64,000 bases of DNA from Xanthobacteraceae bacterium (lineage in GTDB: Bacteria; Pseudomonadota; Alphaproteobacteria; Rhizobiales; Xanthobacteraceae), in assembly GCA_019750915.1 (NCBI GenBank), contig JAIENY010000040.1, positions 40,010 to 104,009 of the forward strand. Direction: 5' to 3'. Shown piece by piece: positions 18,583-27,242 of this stretch. Every line of letters starts with the position of its first letter. Position 1 is the stretch's first letter. Both the position numbers and the translations under genes were made by a program. The notes under the pieces are model-generated. The model did no database searches. It saw nothing but the letters and a program-made list of their open reading frames with translations, and was not told the origin of the DNA.

Positions 18583-19053
18583 ATGTCGAATCTGTTTCCA
18601 TGCCTCTGGTTTAAATCCGAAGCGGAAGAAGCGCTGGGCTATTACGTCTCGATCATCAAGAACTCTAACATGGATAACGTGCATCACGTCGGTGACGTTG
18701 GTCCTTTTGCAAAAGGCGCGGTGATTTCAGCCACGGCATTGCTCAACGGGCAGCGGGTGCTGGCAATCAATGGAAACCCGGAGTTCCCATTTACGCCCGC
18801 GATGTCGCTGGTAGCACTGTGCGACAGCCAGAAAGACATCGACAGCTATTGGGACCAATTGAGTGAAGGTGGCCACACCATGCAGTGTGGCTGGCTTGCC
18901 GACAAATATGGCGTCGCCTGGCAGATTGTACCGCGGATTTTCCCGGAGCTTCTTGCGGGAGATCAGGCGACGAGGGATCGGGTTATGACGGCAATGATGG
19001 GAATGACGAAGCTCGACATTGCCACGCTGCAAAATGCTTATGCCGATCAATAA
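18583..19053 (+). CDS. PhnB-like VOC family protein (copy 2)
   Basis: 156 residues from ATG 18583 with GAGGAGG upstream. Motifs NLFPCLWFKSEAEEALGYYVS, LVALCDSQKDIDSYWDQLSEGG and CGWLADKYGVAWQIVP match the PhnB-like branch; the C-terminus MMGMTKLDIATLQNAY is the typical tail. Last gene of the ArsR-led run, whose genes all point the same way with gaps under 80 bases. Confidence 0.87.
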   Translation: MSNLFPCLWFKSEAEEALGYYVSIIKNSNMDNVHHVGDVGPFAKGAVISATALLNGQRVLAINGNPEFPFTPAMSLVALCDSQKDIDSYWDQLSEGGHTMQCGWLADKYGVAWQIVPRIFPELLAGDQATRDRVMTAMMGMTKLDIATLQNAYADQ

Positions 19054-19170
19054 TTCGTCATCGGCCATCCATTGGGTATATCGCGAAGTTGCGGTAGACG
19101 ATGAGCGCCGGGCGACCCTGCATAAGCGGGCTCAAGCCCCATCGATCCAGTCTGAATTGATCTGTGATTG

Positions 19171-19200
19171 TTCTGGATTCCCGCTCCAGCGGGAATGACG
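19171..19200. repeat. Dispersed palindromic repeat (ATTCCCGCT..AGCGGGAAT)
   Basis: ATTCCCGCT at 19177-19185 and AGCGGGAAT at 19188-19196 with a CC centre, flanked by TTCTGG and GACG. This is the widely dispersed short palindrome that, when read through, yields FWIPAPAGMT-like peptides. It abuts the following efflux gene and could fold as an mRNA hairpin. A related half (GCTGGATTCCCGCTG) appears near 46230. Confidence 0.7.
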
Positions 19201-19215
19201 AAGGAAGATTTGTCC

Positions 19216-20424
19216 GTGTCATCTCGCAGTTATGCAAAAAACGCTATCGTCCTTGGCCTGTTGTCTGCTGTCGGTCCGTTCGCGATCGACATGTATCTGC
19301 CGGCGTTGCCGGCCATTTCCAGCGATCTGAAAGCCTCGACGGCATCGACGCAGGCGACGCTGATGGTTTTCTTTCTGTCATTCGGCATCTGCCAGATTTT
19401 CTACGGCCCACTCTCGGACATGGTGGGCCGGAAACCTCCGCTCTATTTTGGTTTGACACTGTTCATCATTGGGTCGATCGGATGCGCGTTTGCGCCGAAC
19501 ATTCATTGGCTGATCGCGATGCGCGTGGTGCAGGGACTTGGTGCTGCGGCGCCGATGGTGATTCCGCGCGCCATCATCCGCGATCTTCACACCGGCCACG
19601 AGGCGACGCGGCTGATGTCGCTGGTCATGTTGGTGTTCAGCGTCTCGCCGATCCTTGCTCCGCTGACCGGGAGCGCGCTGATTGTGCCGTTTGGCTGGCG
19701 CGCGGTGTTTTTTGCGGTTGCCGTGGCGGCGGTGCTGGCCTTTGCGTTGATCCTGAGTTCTCTGCCGGAAACACGGCCACCCCATCAGCGGATCAAGGCG
19801 AGCGTTGGCAGCGTGCTTCGGGGGTTTCGCGGGTTGCTGACAAACTTGCGCTTTCTGGGTCTTGTCTTCATTGGCGCGTGCGGTATGTCGAGCTTCTTCT
19901 CCTTCCTGGCGAACTCGTCATTCGTCTACATCGATCATTTCGGGCTGACGCCGACGCAATACAGTTTTTGCTTTTCGTTGAATGCCTTCGGTTTTATCGG
20001 TGCGTCACAATTCGCAGCCACGCTCGGCAAACGCTTCGGAGCCGCGCAGGTGGTGATGGGGGCGACGGCGATCTATGCATTCTTCATCGTGACCCTGTTC
20101 GGCCTGATGGTTTCGGGTATCGATACGCTGGCGGTCATGATGGCGTTTCTGTTTCTCGGCTTCAGCTTTCTTGGCTTGGTCATCCCCTCGACTATGGTGC
20201 TCGCGCTGGAAGATCATGGACCGATTGCCGGAATCGCGGCTTCGCTCGCCGGAACGCTGCAGATGGTCACTGGCGGAGTGGTGATTGCCATCTCAAGTCT
20301 GTTTTTCAATGGTACGGCGTTGCCGATGGTCGCGATTATTGCAATCAGCGCCTGCTGCGCGCTCATTCTCAGCCTCGCCACGCTTTGGCGACGTGCGGGA
20401 GCGGCTCCTCAACTGGCGGAATAG
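19216..20424 (+). CDS. Bcr/CflA-type multidrug efflux transporter (MFS)
   Basis: 402 residues from GTG 19216, chosen because AAGGAAG lies 8 bases upstream; starts at 19168 or 19195 would translate the dispersed repeat. Twelve hydrophobic segments. DMYLPALPAI in the first loop, GPLSDMVGRKPP (MFS motif A) and RVVQGLGAAAPMVIPRAIIRDL are characteristic of the Bcr/CflA drug:proton antiporters. Likely exports small amphipathic drugs; the substrate is unknown. Confidence 0.88.
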   Translation: MSSRSYAKNAIVLGLLSAVGPFAIDMYLPALPAISSDLKASTASTQATLMVFFLSFGICQIFYGPLSDMVGRKPPLYFGLTLFIIGSIGCAFAPNIHWLIAMRVVQGLGAAAPMVIPRAIIRDLHTGHEATRLMSLVMLVFSVSPILAPLTGSALIVPFGWRAVFFAVAVAAVLAFALILSSLPETRPPHQRIKASVGSVLRGFRGLLTNLRFLGLVFIGACGMSSFFSFLANSSFVYIDHFGLTPTQYSFCFSLNAFGFIGASQFAATLGKRFGAAQVVMGATAIYAFFIVTLFGLMVSGIDTLAVMMAFLFLGFSFLGLVIPSTMVLALEDHGPIAGIAASLAGTLQMVTGGVVIAISSLFFNGTALPMVAIIAISACCALILSLATLWRRAGAAPQLAE

Positions 20425-20597
20425 GCCGCTGTACGGCATCGGAACCGGGATTCTGGTGCAACATTGTGCTTTTAACATCACCCATGGGAGATAATAGGGG
20501 ACGGCGTTGTCCTGCGCGTGTCCATAGTTGAAAAACGTGTCATTCTCGGCAGAATCACTTACCAGCGTTGTTCATTGATCACGGTTGCCGCTCACCC

Positions 20598-21266
20598 ATG
20601 CCCGCCATTTCGTCAGACAAGCCCTATCGTATCGGACGTGCCAGGACCGGCCTCGGTCTTTTCGCCACCAAGCCGATCAAAAAGGGGCAGAAGATCATCC
20701 GCTATATCGGCCCTTTGCTGGATTCCAAGAAGAAGAAGGATGAGGCGGTCGATAACAAATACCTTTTCGAGATCAATAACCGCTGGACCATTGATGGGTC
20801 GCCCCGCAAGAATATCGCGCGCTACATCAATCATTCTTGCCGGCCGAACTCGGAGTCCGATGTCAGCGCACGAAAAAAGCGGGTGGTCATTCGCGCCACC
20901 AAGAACATCGAACCGGGCGAAGAGATCAATTACGACTACGGCAAGGATTATTTCAAAATTTTCCTGAAGCCGATTGGCTGCAAGTGCGACCATTGCGAGA
21001 AGAAGCGCAAGAAGGAGCGCGCTGACGCAAGGGCAGAGAAGACCCTGCTGAAGCTGAAGACGGAGAAAAAGGCGGCCAAGTCAAAAGCAGCCACCGCTGT
21101 AAAAACCAGCGTCAAGGCCAAAAAAGCTGCTGGAAAGCCGCAGGTGAAGCCGGAAGCTCATGCTCGCGGAGCCGGCAAGGTCACCAAGACCAAAGCAAGT
21201 CGGACGCAGCCGTTTGCGGCGGCCGGCGCCAAAAAGGGGCGTGCTCAGAAAAAGGCTCGCTCCTGA
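20598..21266 (+). CDS. SET-domain protein-lysine methyltransferase with lysine-rich tail
   Basis: 222 residues from ATG 20598. Residues 8-118 are a SET domain: GLGLFA near 18, RYINHSCRPN at 75-84 (the NHSC cofactor/knot motif) and GEEINYDYG at 107-115. A post-SET zinc motif follows with Cys128, Cys130 and Cys133. From about residue 134 the chain is almost only Lys, Ala, Arg, Thr and Glu, like a histone H1 tail. SET enzymes transfer methyl from S-adenosylmethionine to protein lysines; bacterial examples are few and targets mostly unknown. The tail suggests binding to nucleic acid or an acidic partner (inference). Confidence 0.9.
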   Translation: MPAISSDKPYRIGRARTGLGLFATKPIKKGQKIIRYIGPLLDSKKKKDEAVDNKYLFEINNRWTIDGSPRKNIARYINHSCRPNSESDVSARKKRVVIRATKNIEPGEEINYDYGKDYFKIFLKPIGCKCDHCEKKRKKERADARAEKTLLKLKTEKKAAKSKAATAVKTSVKAKKAAGKPQVKPEAHARGAGKVTKTKASRTQPFAAAGAKKGRAQKKARS

Positions 21267-21339
21267 ACATCAGTCCCTGTCGCTGGCTTGATCCGCGGTG
21301 GAAAGCGCCTAGCTGAATGCTTTCAGCCTTTGCGAGGTC

Positions 21340-22008
21340 ATGATGGTTCAGCCTGTTGCATTGCGAATCGACGTTGTATCCGACGTTGTTTGTCCCTGGT
21401 GCTATATCGGCAAGCACAGGCTGGAGCAGGCATTATCGTTTGTGCCGGACGTTCCGGTCGAGGTTCATTGGCACCCTTATTTCCTTAACCCATGGGTTCC
21501 TCGCGAAGGCATCTCCCGCAGCGATTATCTCACGACAAAATTCGGTTCGGTCGAAGCCTACGAGAAGATTGCCGGGCGCGTTGGCGACGCTGCGCGTCAG
21601 GAGGGGCTCGAATACAACAATGGTCGCGTCAAGCGTCAGCCCAATACCATCGATTGTCACCGATTGATCCATTGGGCCGACGGACAGGGCAAAGCTGCGG
21701 AAATGAAGCAGCGGCTGATGGAGTTGTATTTCCGGGACGGCGGCGACCTCACCGACGCTGAGACACTTGTGAAGGCTGCGTCCGATGTTGGACTCGATGC
21801 TGATGATGTCAGGCGCCGCCTGGCGAGTGACGAGGATGCCGATCTGATTACGGCACAAGCACAGGACGCAGCGGCCAAGGGGATATCGGGTGTCCCGACC
21901 TTCGTGTTCGCGCAGAAATATGCGGTGTCCGGCGCACAACCTTCCGATCAGCTCGCAGCCGCGATCCGGCAGGTCGCAGCTGAGGTCAATGGCTCCGCAT
22001 CTGCGTAA
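21340..22008 (+). CDS. DsbA-family oxidoreductase (FrnE-like)
   Basis: 222 residues (ATG 21340; the adjacent ATG 21343 is equally possible). No signal peptide, so cytoplasmic. Thioredoxin fold with CPWC at residues 18-21 and a cis-Pro loop GISGVPTFVF near the C-terminus, separated by a helical insertion. This is the FrnE-like branch of DsbA, related to 2-hydroxychromene-2-carboxylate isomerases. Probable thiol-disulfide or isomerase activity on an unknown substrate. Convergent with the next gene, 9 bases apart. Confidence 0.88.
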   Translation: MMVQPVALRIDVVSDVVCPWCYIGKHRLEQALSFVPDVPVEVHWHPYFLNPWVPREGISRSDYLTTKFGSVEAYEKIAGRVGDAARQEGLEYNNGRVKRQPNTIDCHRLIHWADGQGKAAEMKQRLMELYFRDGGDLTDAETLVKAASDVGLDADDVRRRLASDEDADLITAQAQDAAAKGISGVPTFVFAQKYAVSGAQPSDQLAAAIRQVAAEVNGSASA

Positions 22009-22017
22009 GCCTTAAAC

Positions 22018-22965
22018 CTACGCGGCCTTCTTCAGATAGTAGTTCGCATTCTTGCCGAGTGCGACGCGGCGAATGATCCGTCTCATCATTTGCGATCCAC
22101 GCAGCGGCTCGACGATCGCGGCAGCCGTGCGATAGACAGCGAGCTTAACGGTATCCAGCGCCGGATTTTTTCCGGGCGCGGCTTGCGGCATACCCAGCCC
22201 GCGCAGCATCGAGTTGAAAAAGTGCAGGTCGTTCTGCCGCTTCACTTCCTCGGTCTTCCAGGTAATGGCCATCGAGATCGAATAGGTATCCGCGGTTTTT
22301 ACCCAGTGCGGCCAGAGGTACGGAACGTAGCAGCCATCGCCGTCGAGCAAGTGGAATACGACGCTGCGGGGTTTGAAGCTCTCATTATACGGTACGTTGC
22401 GATGTTTTGTGATCGAGTGTTCGACCTGCGCTTCGTCAGCGATGGTGCCATCGCGATTGTTGTAAACTGCAAAGGTCTTCTCGCCATGAATCTGAACGAA
22501 GAAATTGTCTTCCGCGTCCATATGGAACGGCGTCGTTGAGTTTGGCGAGGAAACAAACAGGAAGCCTTCGACCTGAGAGAAACCGGCATCCGCGATGCTC
22601 TTGAAGCCGCGGGAACGGGCGACCGAGAGTAAGGCATCCTCAAGCAGTGTTCGATAGTCCGGCGATTTCTCCACACGCTTCAAGACCATCCACGCGCCTG
22701 CGGTCTGAATGCGGTTGACGATCTCGACCGGGTCGAGATCGACCGCCTTGACCTGATTGGGATCCTGACTGATCGCGGCGTCGCCAGAGTTGTACTCGAT
22801 CAGATCGCGCGGCAGTTCGGCAGCTAGCTGCGTGATACGCGACAGCGTCAGCAACGGATGGTTCGCGAGCTTGTGCTTGATAGCAAATGGCTTCAGTGGA
22901 AAGTCGCGGGTCAGGGATTCATTGTCCGCTGAAATGACGGGCGCGATATTGGATGGGGCGTTCAT
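22018..22965 (-). CDS. Cupin-like (JmjC-related) protein
   Basis: 315 residues. The core has TPFHMDAEDNFFVQIHGEK, where His and Asp of HMD match the facial iron triad of Fe(II)/2-oxoglutarate oxygenases, and a distal YLWPHWVKT supplying the second His. This resembles the cupin_8/JmjC branch; some homologs are annotated as transcriptional regulators without strong evidence. Its ATG overlaps the stop of the upstream acyltransferase by 4 bases, so the two are translated together. Confidence 0.78.
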   Translation of the reverse strand: MNAPSNIAPVISADNESLTRDFPLKPFAIKHKLANHPLLTLSRITQLAAELPRDLIEYNSGDAAISQDPNQVKAVDLDPVEIVNRIQTAGAWMVLKRVEKSPDYRTLLEDALLSVARSRGFKSIADAGFSQVEGFLFVSSPNSTTPFHMDAEDNFFVQIHGEKTFAVYNNRDGTIADEAQVEHSITKHRNVPYNESFKPRSVVFHLLDGDGCYVPYLWPHWVKTADTYSISMAITWKTEEVKRQNDLHFFNSMLRGLGMPQAAPGKNPALDTVKLAVYRTAAAIVEPLRGSQMMRRIIRRVALGKNANYYLKKAA

Positions 22966-24188
22966 GAGCGCTTCTCCCTGATTTTGCGAATGAGATGAAT
23001 GGCGCGGCGTGCCGGCCCGCGAACCATGCGGCGAGCGGTAATGGCGGTTCGGATCAATGTGACAAACGGATCATTGCGGCGAAGCGGGATCAGCACGTCG
23101 CCGATACTGAGGCGGTTGCGCCAGATCGGGTCGATCATCGGATGATTGGGAATGGCGGTGGAATCGACCGAATTGATTGCGGGGTCTGCGCACATTTGCC
23201 GCGTCAGTTCGAGCGTTAGCTGCACGCCAGGCGAAAATTTCACGAATTGCTCGTCGACACCGAGCTTGAAATAGAATGCGCGATCAAGATGGCGCAGCAC
23301 GATTCCCGCCGCGACCGGGGTTTCGCCCGCATAAAGCGAAATGATCTCGCACTGGCCGCGCGCGGCGAGGTCACTGACTGCGCGGCGAATGAATGCCGCA
23401 TGGCTGTCATCCTGAACGAGTGCGGTACCGCGCCGGGCTTTCCAGCCGCTCGCTTCCAGTTTCAGGAAGACATCAAGCGCTGGCATCACATCGCCGGGCG
23501 TGGAGGCGATGGTGTAGATGACCTCGCCTAGCTCTGCGAGACGGTTGCGCTGTCGTCGTAGTTCCTTCAGTTTCTTGGCGCCGAGGGCGTCACGGAGCAG
23601 TTCGTCCGCATCGCGCGTGGCGTCGAGCAATGCACGTGCGTGCGATTGCAAGATACGAGGCTTGAGCCTCTCGGCCTCCAGCGCGGCGGTGAACGCCAGC
23701 ATTGCGGGACCGTCCAACGCCACGTCACGCAGGATCAGCGCGTGAGCGCCTGACGCGCGCGCTTGGCGGATCAAGGCGCTTGCCGCCTCGACGGGCGCGG
23801 CCCGGTCAAGAAGAATGGTACCGAGAGGTGGCCACACATCAGCGGAGACGAGTGCGGGCAGCGGCAACTTGTAGGCACGCCAGGCTGGAATCGCCGGCAT
23901 CAATCCGATCAGTCGCGAATTGTCGCTGTAGGCAGCGAGGGCAGCGTTGTTCATGTGATTGCGTGACAGTGCGTCTACCGCCAGTGCCCATTCAGGCAGA
24001 TAGTAGCCGTTCGGTTCGACGGCGCGATCGGTCAGATCTCGCCACAGGCCGACATTGATGCTGGAAAGAGCGGAATGAATGCCGCGTCCGGTCCTGCGCG
24101 AAAGCGGAGGCCGCGCGCGGTCGTCCTTTCCGCCGGACGGCACCGTTTTGATTTCGATAGAGCGCTCAAGATGAGCAGCGTCGGTCAC
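22962..24188 (-). CDS. GNAT-type (BioF2/FemAB-like) acyltransferase
   Basis: 408 residues, GTG start at 24188. The protein has two related GNAT folds; the C-terminal one (about 215-370) shows the BioF2-type pattern with FLKLEASGWKARRGTAL, a DDSHAAFIRRAV stretch and VAAGIVLRHLDRAFYFKLGVDE. Such proteins transfer aminoacyl or acyl groups, for example in cell-wall, polysaccharide or lipid modification. The 4-base overlap with the cupin-like gene suggests a shared pathway, possibly modification by acylation and hydroxylation (inference). Confidence 0.82.
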   Translation of the reverse strand: MTDAAHLERSIEIKTVPSGGKDDRARPPLSRRTGRGIHSALSSINVGLWRDLTDRAVEPNGYYLPEWALAVDALSRNHMNNAALAAYSDNSRLIGLMPAIPAWRAYKLPLPALVSADVWPPLGTILLDRAAPVEAASALIRQARASGAHALILRDVALDGPAMLAFTAALEAERLKPRILQSHARALLDATRDADELLRDALGAKKLKELRRQRNRLAELGEVIYTIASTPGDVMPALDVFLKLEASGWKARRGTALVQDDSHAAFIRRAVSDLAARGQCEIISLYAGETPVAAGIVLRHLDRAFYFKLGVDEQFVKFSPGVQLTLELTRQMCADPAINSVDSTAIPNHPMIDPIWRNRLSIGDVLIPLRRNDPFVTLIRTAITARRMVRGPARRAIHLIRKIREKRS

Positions 24189-24442
24189 GTCCCAACCCCC
24201 GTCGCTCGCCTCCGCCGTTCTGTGGAGACGATGTGATGTATGGCAGGACCATATGAGGGAGGGCTTGAAATTGAATTGGAGCGATGCCCGGGATTCTCCG
24301 GATTCCGTTAGACTCGCATTAACTGACTGCGTTCACGCGAGCGTGCTGGAATCGGCTTTTGGTATGCGACGACAGGGGCTTGGAGTGAAGGCGGGGTGTT
24401 TGCTATAAGCTTCGTGATCAAGACCGGGAGAGCTTTTTGTCG

Positions 24443-24727
24443 ATGAGAAAACACGGTTATTTCGTTGTCGCCGCTGCGGCTGTCGCCTTCCTTTGTGCGA
24501 CGCACTTGCCGGTCCACGCGCAAGCGTTGCCGGTGCCAGGTATTCAACTCGGTGGGGAAAAGGAATTGTCGCCTGAGGAAAAAGCCAAGATGGAGGCTAA
24601 TGAGCGAGCCGCCAGAGCCGCGCAATCCTCGATCCCGACGCCAAAGGCCAGCAACGATCCCTGGGCCAGCGTTCGTTCAACCGAAGATCCGCCGGCAAAG
24701 TCCAAGAAGGCCAAATCTGCTCATTAA
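24443..24727 (+). CDS. Small exported protein of unknown function
   Basis: 94 residues from ATG 24443 with a signal peptide (about 1-28, ending VHA). The mature part is short, charged and Lys/Pro/Ser-rich, probably disordered. A one-mismatch CtrA-like arrangement (TTAG-N7-TTAAC at 24308) lies 120 bases upstream, too weak to call. No family recognised. The upstream 24189-24442 stretch holds no other gene. Confidence 0.6.
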   Translation: MRKHGYFVVAAAAVAFLCATHLPVHAQALPVPGIQLGGEKELSPEEKAKMEANERAARAAQSSIPTPKASNDPWASVRSTEDPPAKSKKAKSAH

Positions 24728-24730
24728 GGA

Positions 24731-24776
24731 ACGGGCCTGAACCATTATTCGGTCAGACGTTTTAGGGCCCGCTTTT
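24731..24776. terminator. Terminator between convergent small genes
   Basis: CGGGCC near 24733 pairs with GGCCCG near 24766, with an inner CTGA-ACC...GGT-CAG helix between, and CTTTT follows. It lies between two convergent genes and could serve both. Confidence 0.5.
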
Positions 24777-24779
24777 CCG

Positions 24780-24971
24780 TTAGCGACCGGCAGGCGGACG
24801 AAGCTCCGACGAATTCAGCCAGCCTTCCATATGCGCCGACGTTTCGAACTGGTCGGCTCGTTTCAGAAGCTGGTCGCGTTCGCGCCCTGCAGGCTTTTCA
24901 TTTGCTTCCTCACGGGCCTCGGCTGCGAGATTTTCCCATTGCACCTGAATTGCGGATGGTTGGTTGCTCAT
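24780..24971 (-). CDS. Small charged protein of unknown function
   Basis: 63 residues from ATG 24971, preceded on its strand by GGGGAG. Hydrophilic, with a helical Glu/Lys/Arg-rich centre (LAAEAREEANEK). No known domain. The upstream stretch 24972-25286 (315 bases) separates it from the divergent LTXXQ gene; I see no gene or strong motif there. Confidence 0.6.
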   Translation of the reverse strand: MSNQPSAIQVQWENLAAEAREEANEKPAGRERDQLLKRADQFETSAHMEGWLNSSELRPPAGR

Positions 24972-25286
24972 TTGAGCAGCTCCCCGTTTTTCATCGAGGT
25001 CGGGAGTGCAACTGGTCTCCCAGTCACCGGAATTGCCGTAGAGCAGAACGGTGATGATCAATCATGACTCCGTCTTCCGCATAACGCGAGTCCGAAATTG
25101 CCGCGTCCGTCCTTCGGGCGTTGCATGACGGTTCTGCGGTCATTGCAATGACGCGTCGCAACTAACGCGAGCGGCAATCGCGATCCGGAGCGATCGCTCA
25201 AGAACGTGGGGAACCATTGCACTTATCGAAACATTGAATAGTCATCCGGCAAATTGCCGCAGCACGTTTCTTTGGGACGAACGGCG

Positions 25287-26930
25287 ATGAGGAAATTTCT
25301 GAAGTTTGGTTTTGTTATTGTGGCATTCATCGTTGCTATTGCAGCGGTTTCGAGCGTGCAGGCACGCGGACGCGGGGGCGGAGGTGGAGGTGGCCACTTC
25401 GGCGGTGGACACGGTGGCGGACATTTTGGCGGAGGCCACGGTGGCGGCCATTTTGGTGGCGGCCACTTCGGAGGAGGGCGGCACTTCGGAGGAGGGCACT
25501 TCGGCGGCGGACACTTCAGTGCACGGCATTTCGGCGGAGCCCATTTTGGAGGCAGGCATGTCGGCGGAGCGCAGTTCGCCAGACCAAGAGGTGCGAGAAG
25601 CGGAGGGCGGTCCTTCGCCGGTCAGCGGAATATCCACAGAAGCGCGAACCGGGCTGCTAATGTCAATCGCGGAGGAATCAGGAATCACCGCGCGGCCGCG
25701 CGTTCGGCCTCGGTCCAGCGCGCGCTCCACTCACGCTCGTTCAACCGCAATCTTCATAACGCGCGCGCATGGCGCAACCCGGCCGCGCGCACGGGACTTG
25801 TCGCTGCAGCGGCGGCAGCTGGGTGGCACGGTCATCATGGTTGGTGGCGTCACGGCCACGGCGGATATGGCTGGGTCGGGCCGGTGTTTTGGCCGTTCGC
25901 ATTCTACGACCTGAATGATTATGCGTTTTGGGGATATGGCTATGATCCGTCGTTCTGGGATTATGGCTATAGCGACATCTACGCCGGGCTGTTTTCGCCT
26001 TATGGCTACGATGCGATGGTCGGTTATCTGCCATCCGGAGGCAGTGGGTCGCGCACCGCGGCTTCGCCGTCCTCCAGAACCGGCGATACTGATCAGGCGG
26101 ACAATGCCTCGATCGCGCCGCTTTGCGGCAGCGACAGCAGCGATGTCGCCGGCGTTCCTGTCGACAAGATTCAGCAGGTCTTGCAACTGAGTGACGATCA
26201 GCGCGCGGCGCTCAATGATCTTGCGGGCGCATCCACCCAGGCTGCCGACGGCATTCGAGCCTCGTGCCCGACCGTGGCTCCCTTGACCGCTCCCGCGCGG
26301 CTGACAGTGATGGAAAATCGTATCCAGGCCATGGCCGTTGCGGTGCAGACCGTTCAGCCCCCGCTCGACAAGTTTTACGGAATGCTCAGCGACGACCAGA
26401 AGGCAAAACTGAATGGGCTGGCGCAGGATCAGGCCCGCAAGCAGGACGATGATCGCAACGCCGACAAAAATTGCGGCATCGCCTCAATGTCGGATTCGCT
26501 GGCTTGGCCGACCGACGTGATCAATGAACGCCTCAAGCCGACCGATGCACAGAAGGTCAAGCTGACGGCGCTTCAGGACGCCACCTTCAAGGCGGCGGAT
26601 TCGCTCAAGAACTCCTGCCAGCCCAGCATGGCGTTGACGCCGCCGGCGCGGCTCGCGGCAGCCGGGCAGCGACTAGACGCGTTGTTGGCAGCGGTGAAGT
26701 CGGTGCACGCCTCACTCGATGATTTCTACGGCACGCTGAGCGATGAGCAAAAAGCGCAGTTCGAGGCGATTGGGCCGGATCGCGGAAATGACGCCACCCA
26801 AGCCAATGCTGCGGTCGACGATGACGATAAGCCGGCCGCTTCGGTGTCGCGGCGCCACCATCGCCGTCATGCCTATGGTGTGCGAAGCGTCGAGGGCGCG
26901 GTGCGGCGGCTGATCCGGGTCATTCCGTAA
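25287..26930 (+). CDS. Exported LTXXQ-motif (Spy/CpxP-like) protein with Gly/His repeat
   Basis: 547 residues from ATG 25287. Signal peptide about 1-28 (ending VQA), then a Gly/His/Phe low-complexity region (about 30-110) built of GGGHF-like units, an Arg-rich stretch, a Trp/Tyr-rich aromatic segment (about 170-245), and two similar C-terminal repeats of roughly 90 residues. Each repeat has a QLSDDQ or KPTDAQ helix start, a conserved Cys-Pro or Cys-Gln, and a DFYGTLSDEQKA end. The paired helical repeats match the LTXXQ/Spy family of periplasmic chaperones. The Gly/His part could bind metal ions (inference). Confidence 0.8.
   Translation: MRKFLKFGFVIVAFIVAIAAVSSVQARGRGGGGGGGHFGGGHGGGHFGGGHGGGHFGGGHFGGGRHFGGGHFGGGHFSARHFGGAHFGGRHVGGAQFARPRGARSGGRSFAGQRNIHRSANRAANVNRGGIRNHRAAARSASVQRALHSRSFNRNLHNARAWRNPAARTGLVAAAAAAGWHGHHGWWRHGHGGYGWVGPVFWPFAFYDLNDYAFWGYGYDPSFWDYGYSDIYAGLFSPYGYDAMVGYLPSGGSGSRTAASPSSRTGDTDQADNASIAPLCGSDSSDVAGVPVDKIQQVLQLSDDQRAALNDLAGASTQAADGIRASCPTVAPLTAPARLTVMENRIQAMAVAVQTVQPPLDKFYGMLSDDQKAKLNGLAQDQARKQDDDRNADKNCGIASMSDSLAWPTDVINERLKPTDAQKVKLTALQDATFKAADSLKNSCQPSMALTPPARLAAAGQRLDALLAAVKSVHASLDDFYGTLSDEQKAQFEAIGPDRGNDATQANAAVDDDDKPAASVSRRHHRRHAYGVRSVEGAVRRLIRVIP
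25372..25575 (+). repeat. GC-rich in-gene repeats encoding Gly-Gly-His-Phe units
   Basis: Degenerate tandem units of 12-15 bases of the type GGCGGAGGCCACTTC run through this stretch of the LTXXQ gene. All changes keep the Gly/His/Phe reading, so the repeat is selected as protein. Such tracts vary in copy number by slippage. Confidence 0.8.
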
Positions 26931-27059
26931 TCACAAGCAGCGGCGTGTCGACGCCGGAAAGGGCAGGAAACGGACGGTGGTCTTAAGCGCTGCGACTATA
27001 TGATCTGCGTCAATGTCAGCAGCGGTGGTGGTGTCACATTGCTCTTAAAGGTGAGCAAC

Positions 27060-27221
27060 ATGCGCTTTCATTTCAGGGACAATCTCGATCCGGTGTTCTT
27101 CGAATTGCTTGCCGTCGCCCTGCTGATGGCGTTGCTGGGTGGCGCAATCTACTACTACGGTTCTCTTTACGGCCTTCGTACGGAGGTCGCGCGCGTGACC
27201 CGGTTTCCGAGCGGCTTCTAA
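27060..27221 (+). CDS. Small single-pass membrane protein
   Basis: 53 residues from ATG 27060, chosen for AAGGTGAG just upstream rather than the ATG at 27000. One hydrophobic segment (about 14-34) with a basic N-terminus. A strong terminator follows 21 bases after the stop. No known family. Confidence 0.65.
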   Translation: MRFHFRDNLDPVFFELLAVALLMALLGGAIYYYGSLYGLRTEVARVTRFPSGF

Positions 27222-27242
27222 CGCGTGATCATTGAGCAAACA

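Noticed and set aside
19164..20531. 455-codon frame overlapping the efflux transporter on the same strand.
   Set aside because: It is the shifted frame of a well-defined 12-helix transporter and lacks hydrophobic segments.
24308..24323. CtrA-like TTAG-N7-TTAAC upstream of the small exported gene at 24443.
   Set aside because: One mismatch in the short motif and 120 bases from the gene; such matches occur by chance.
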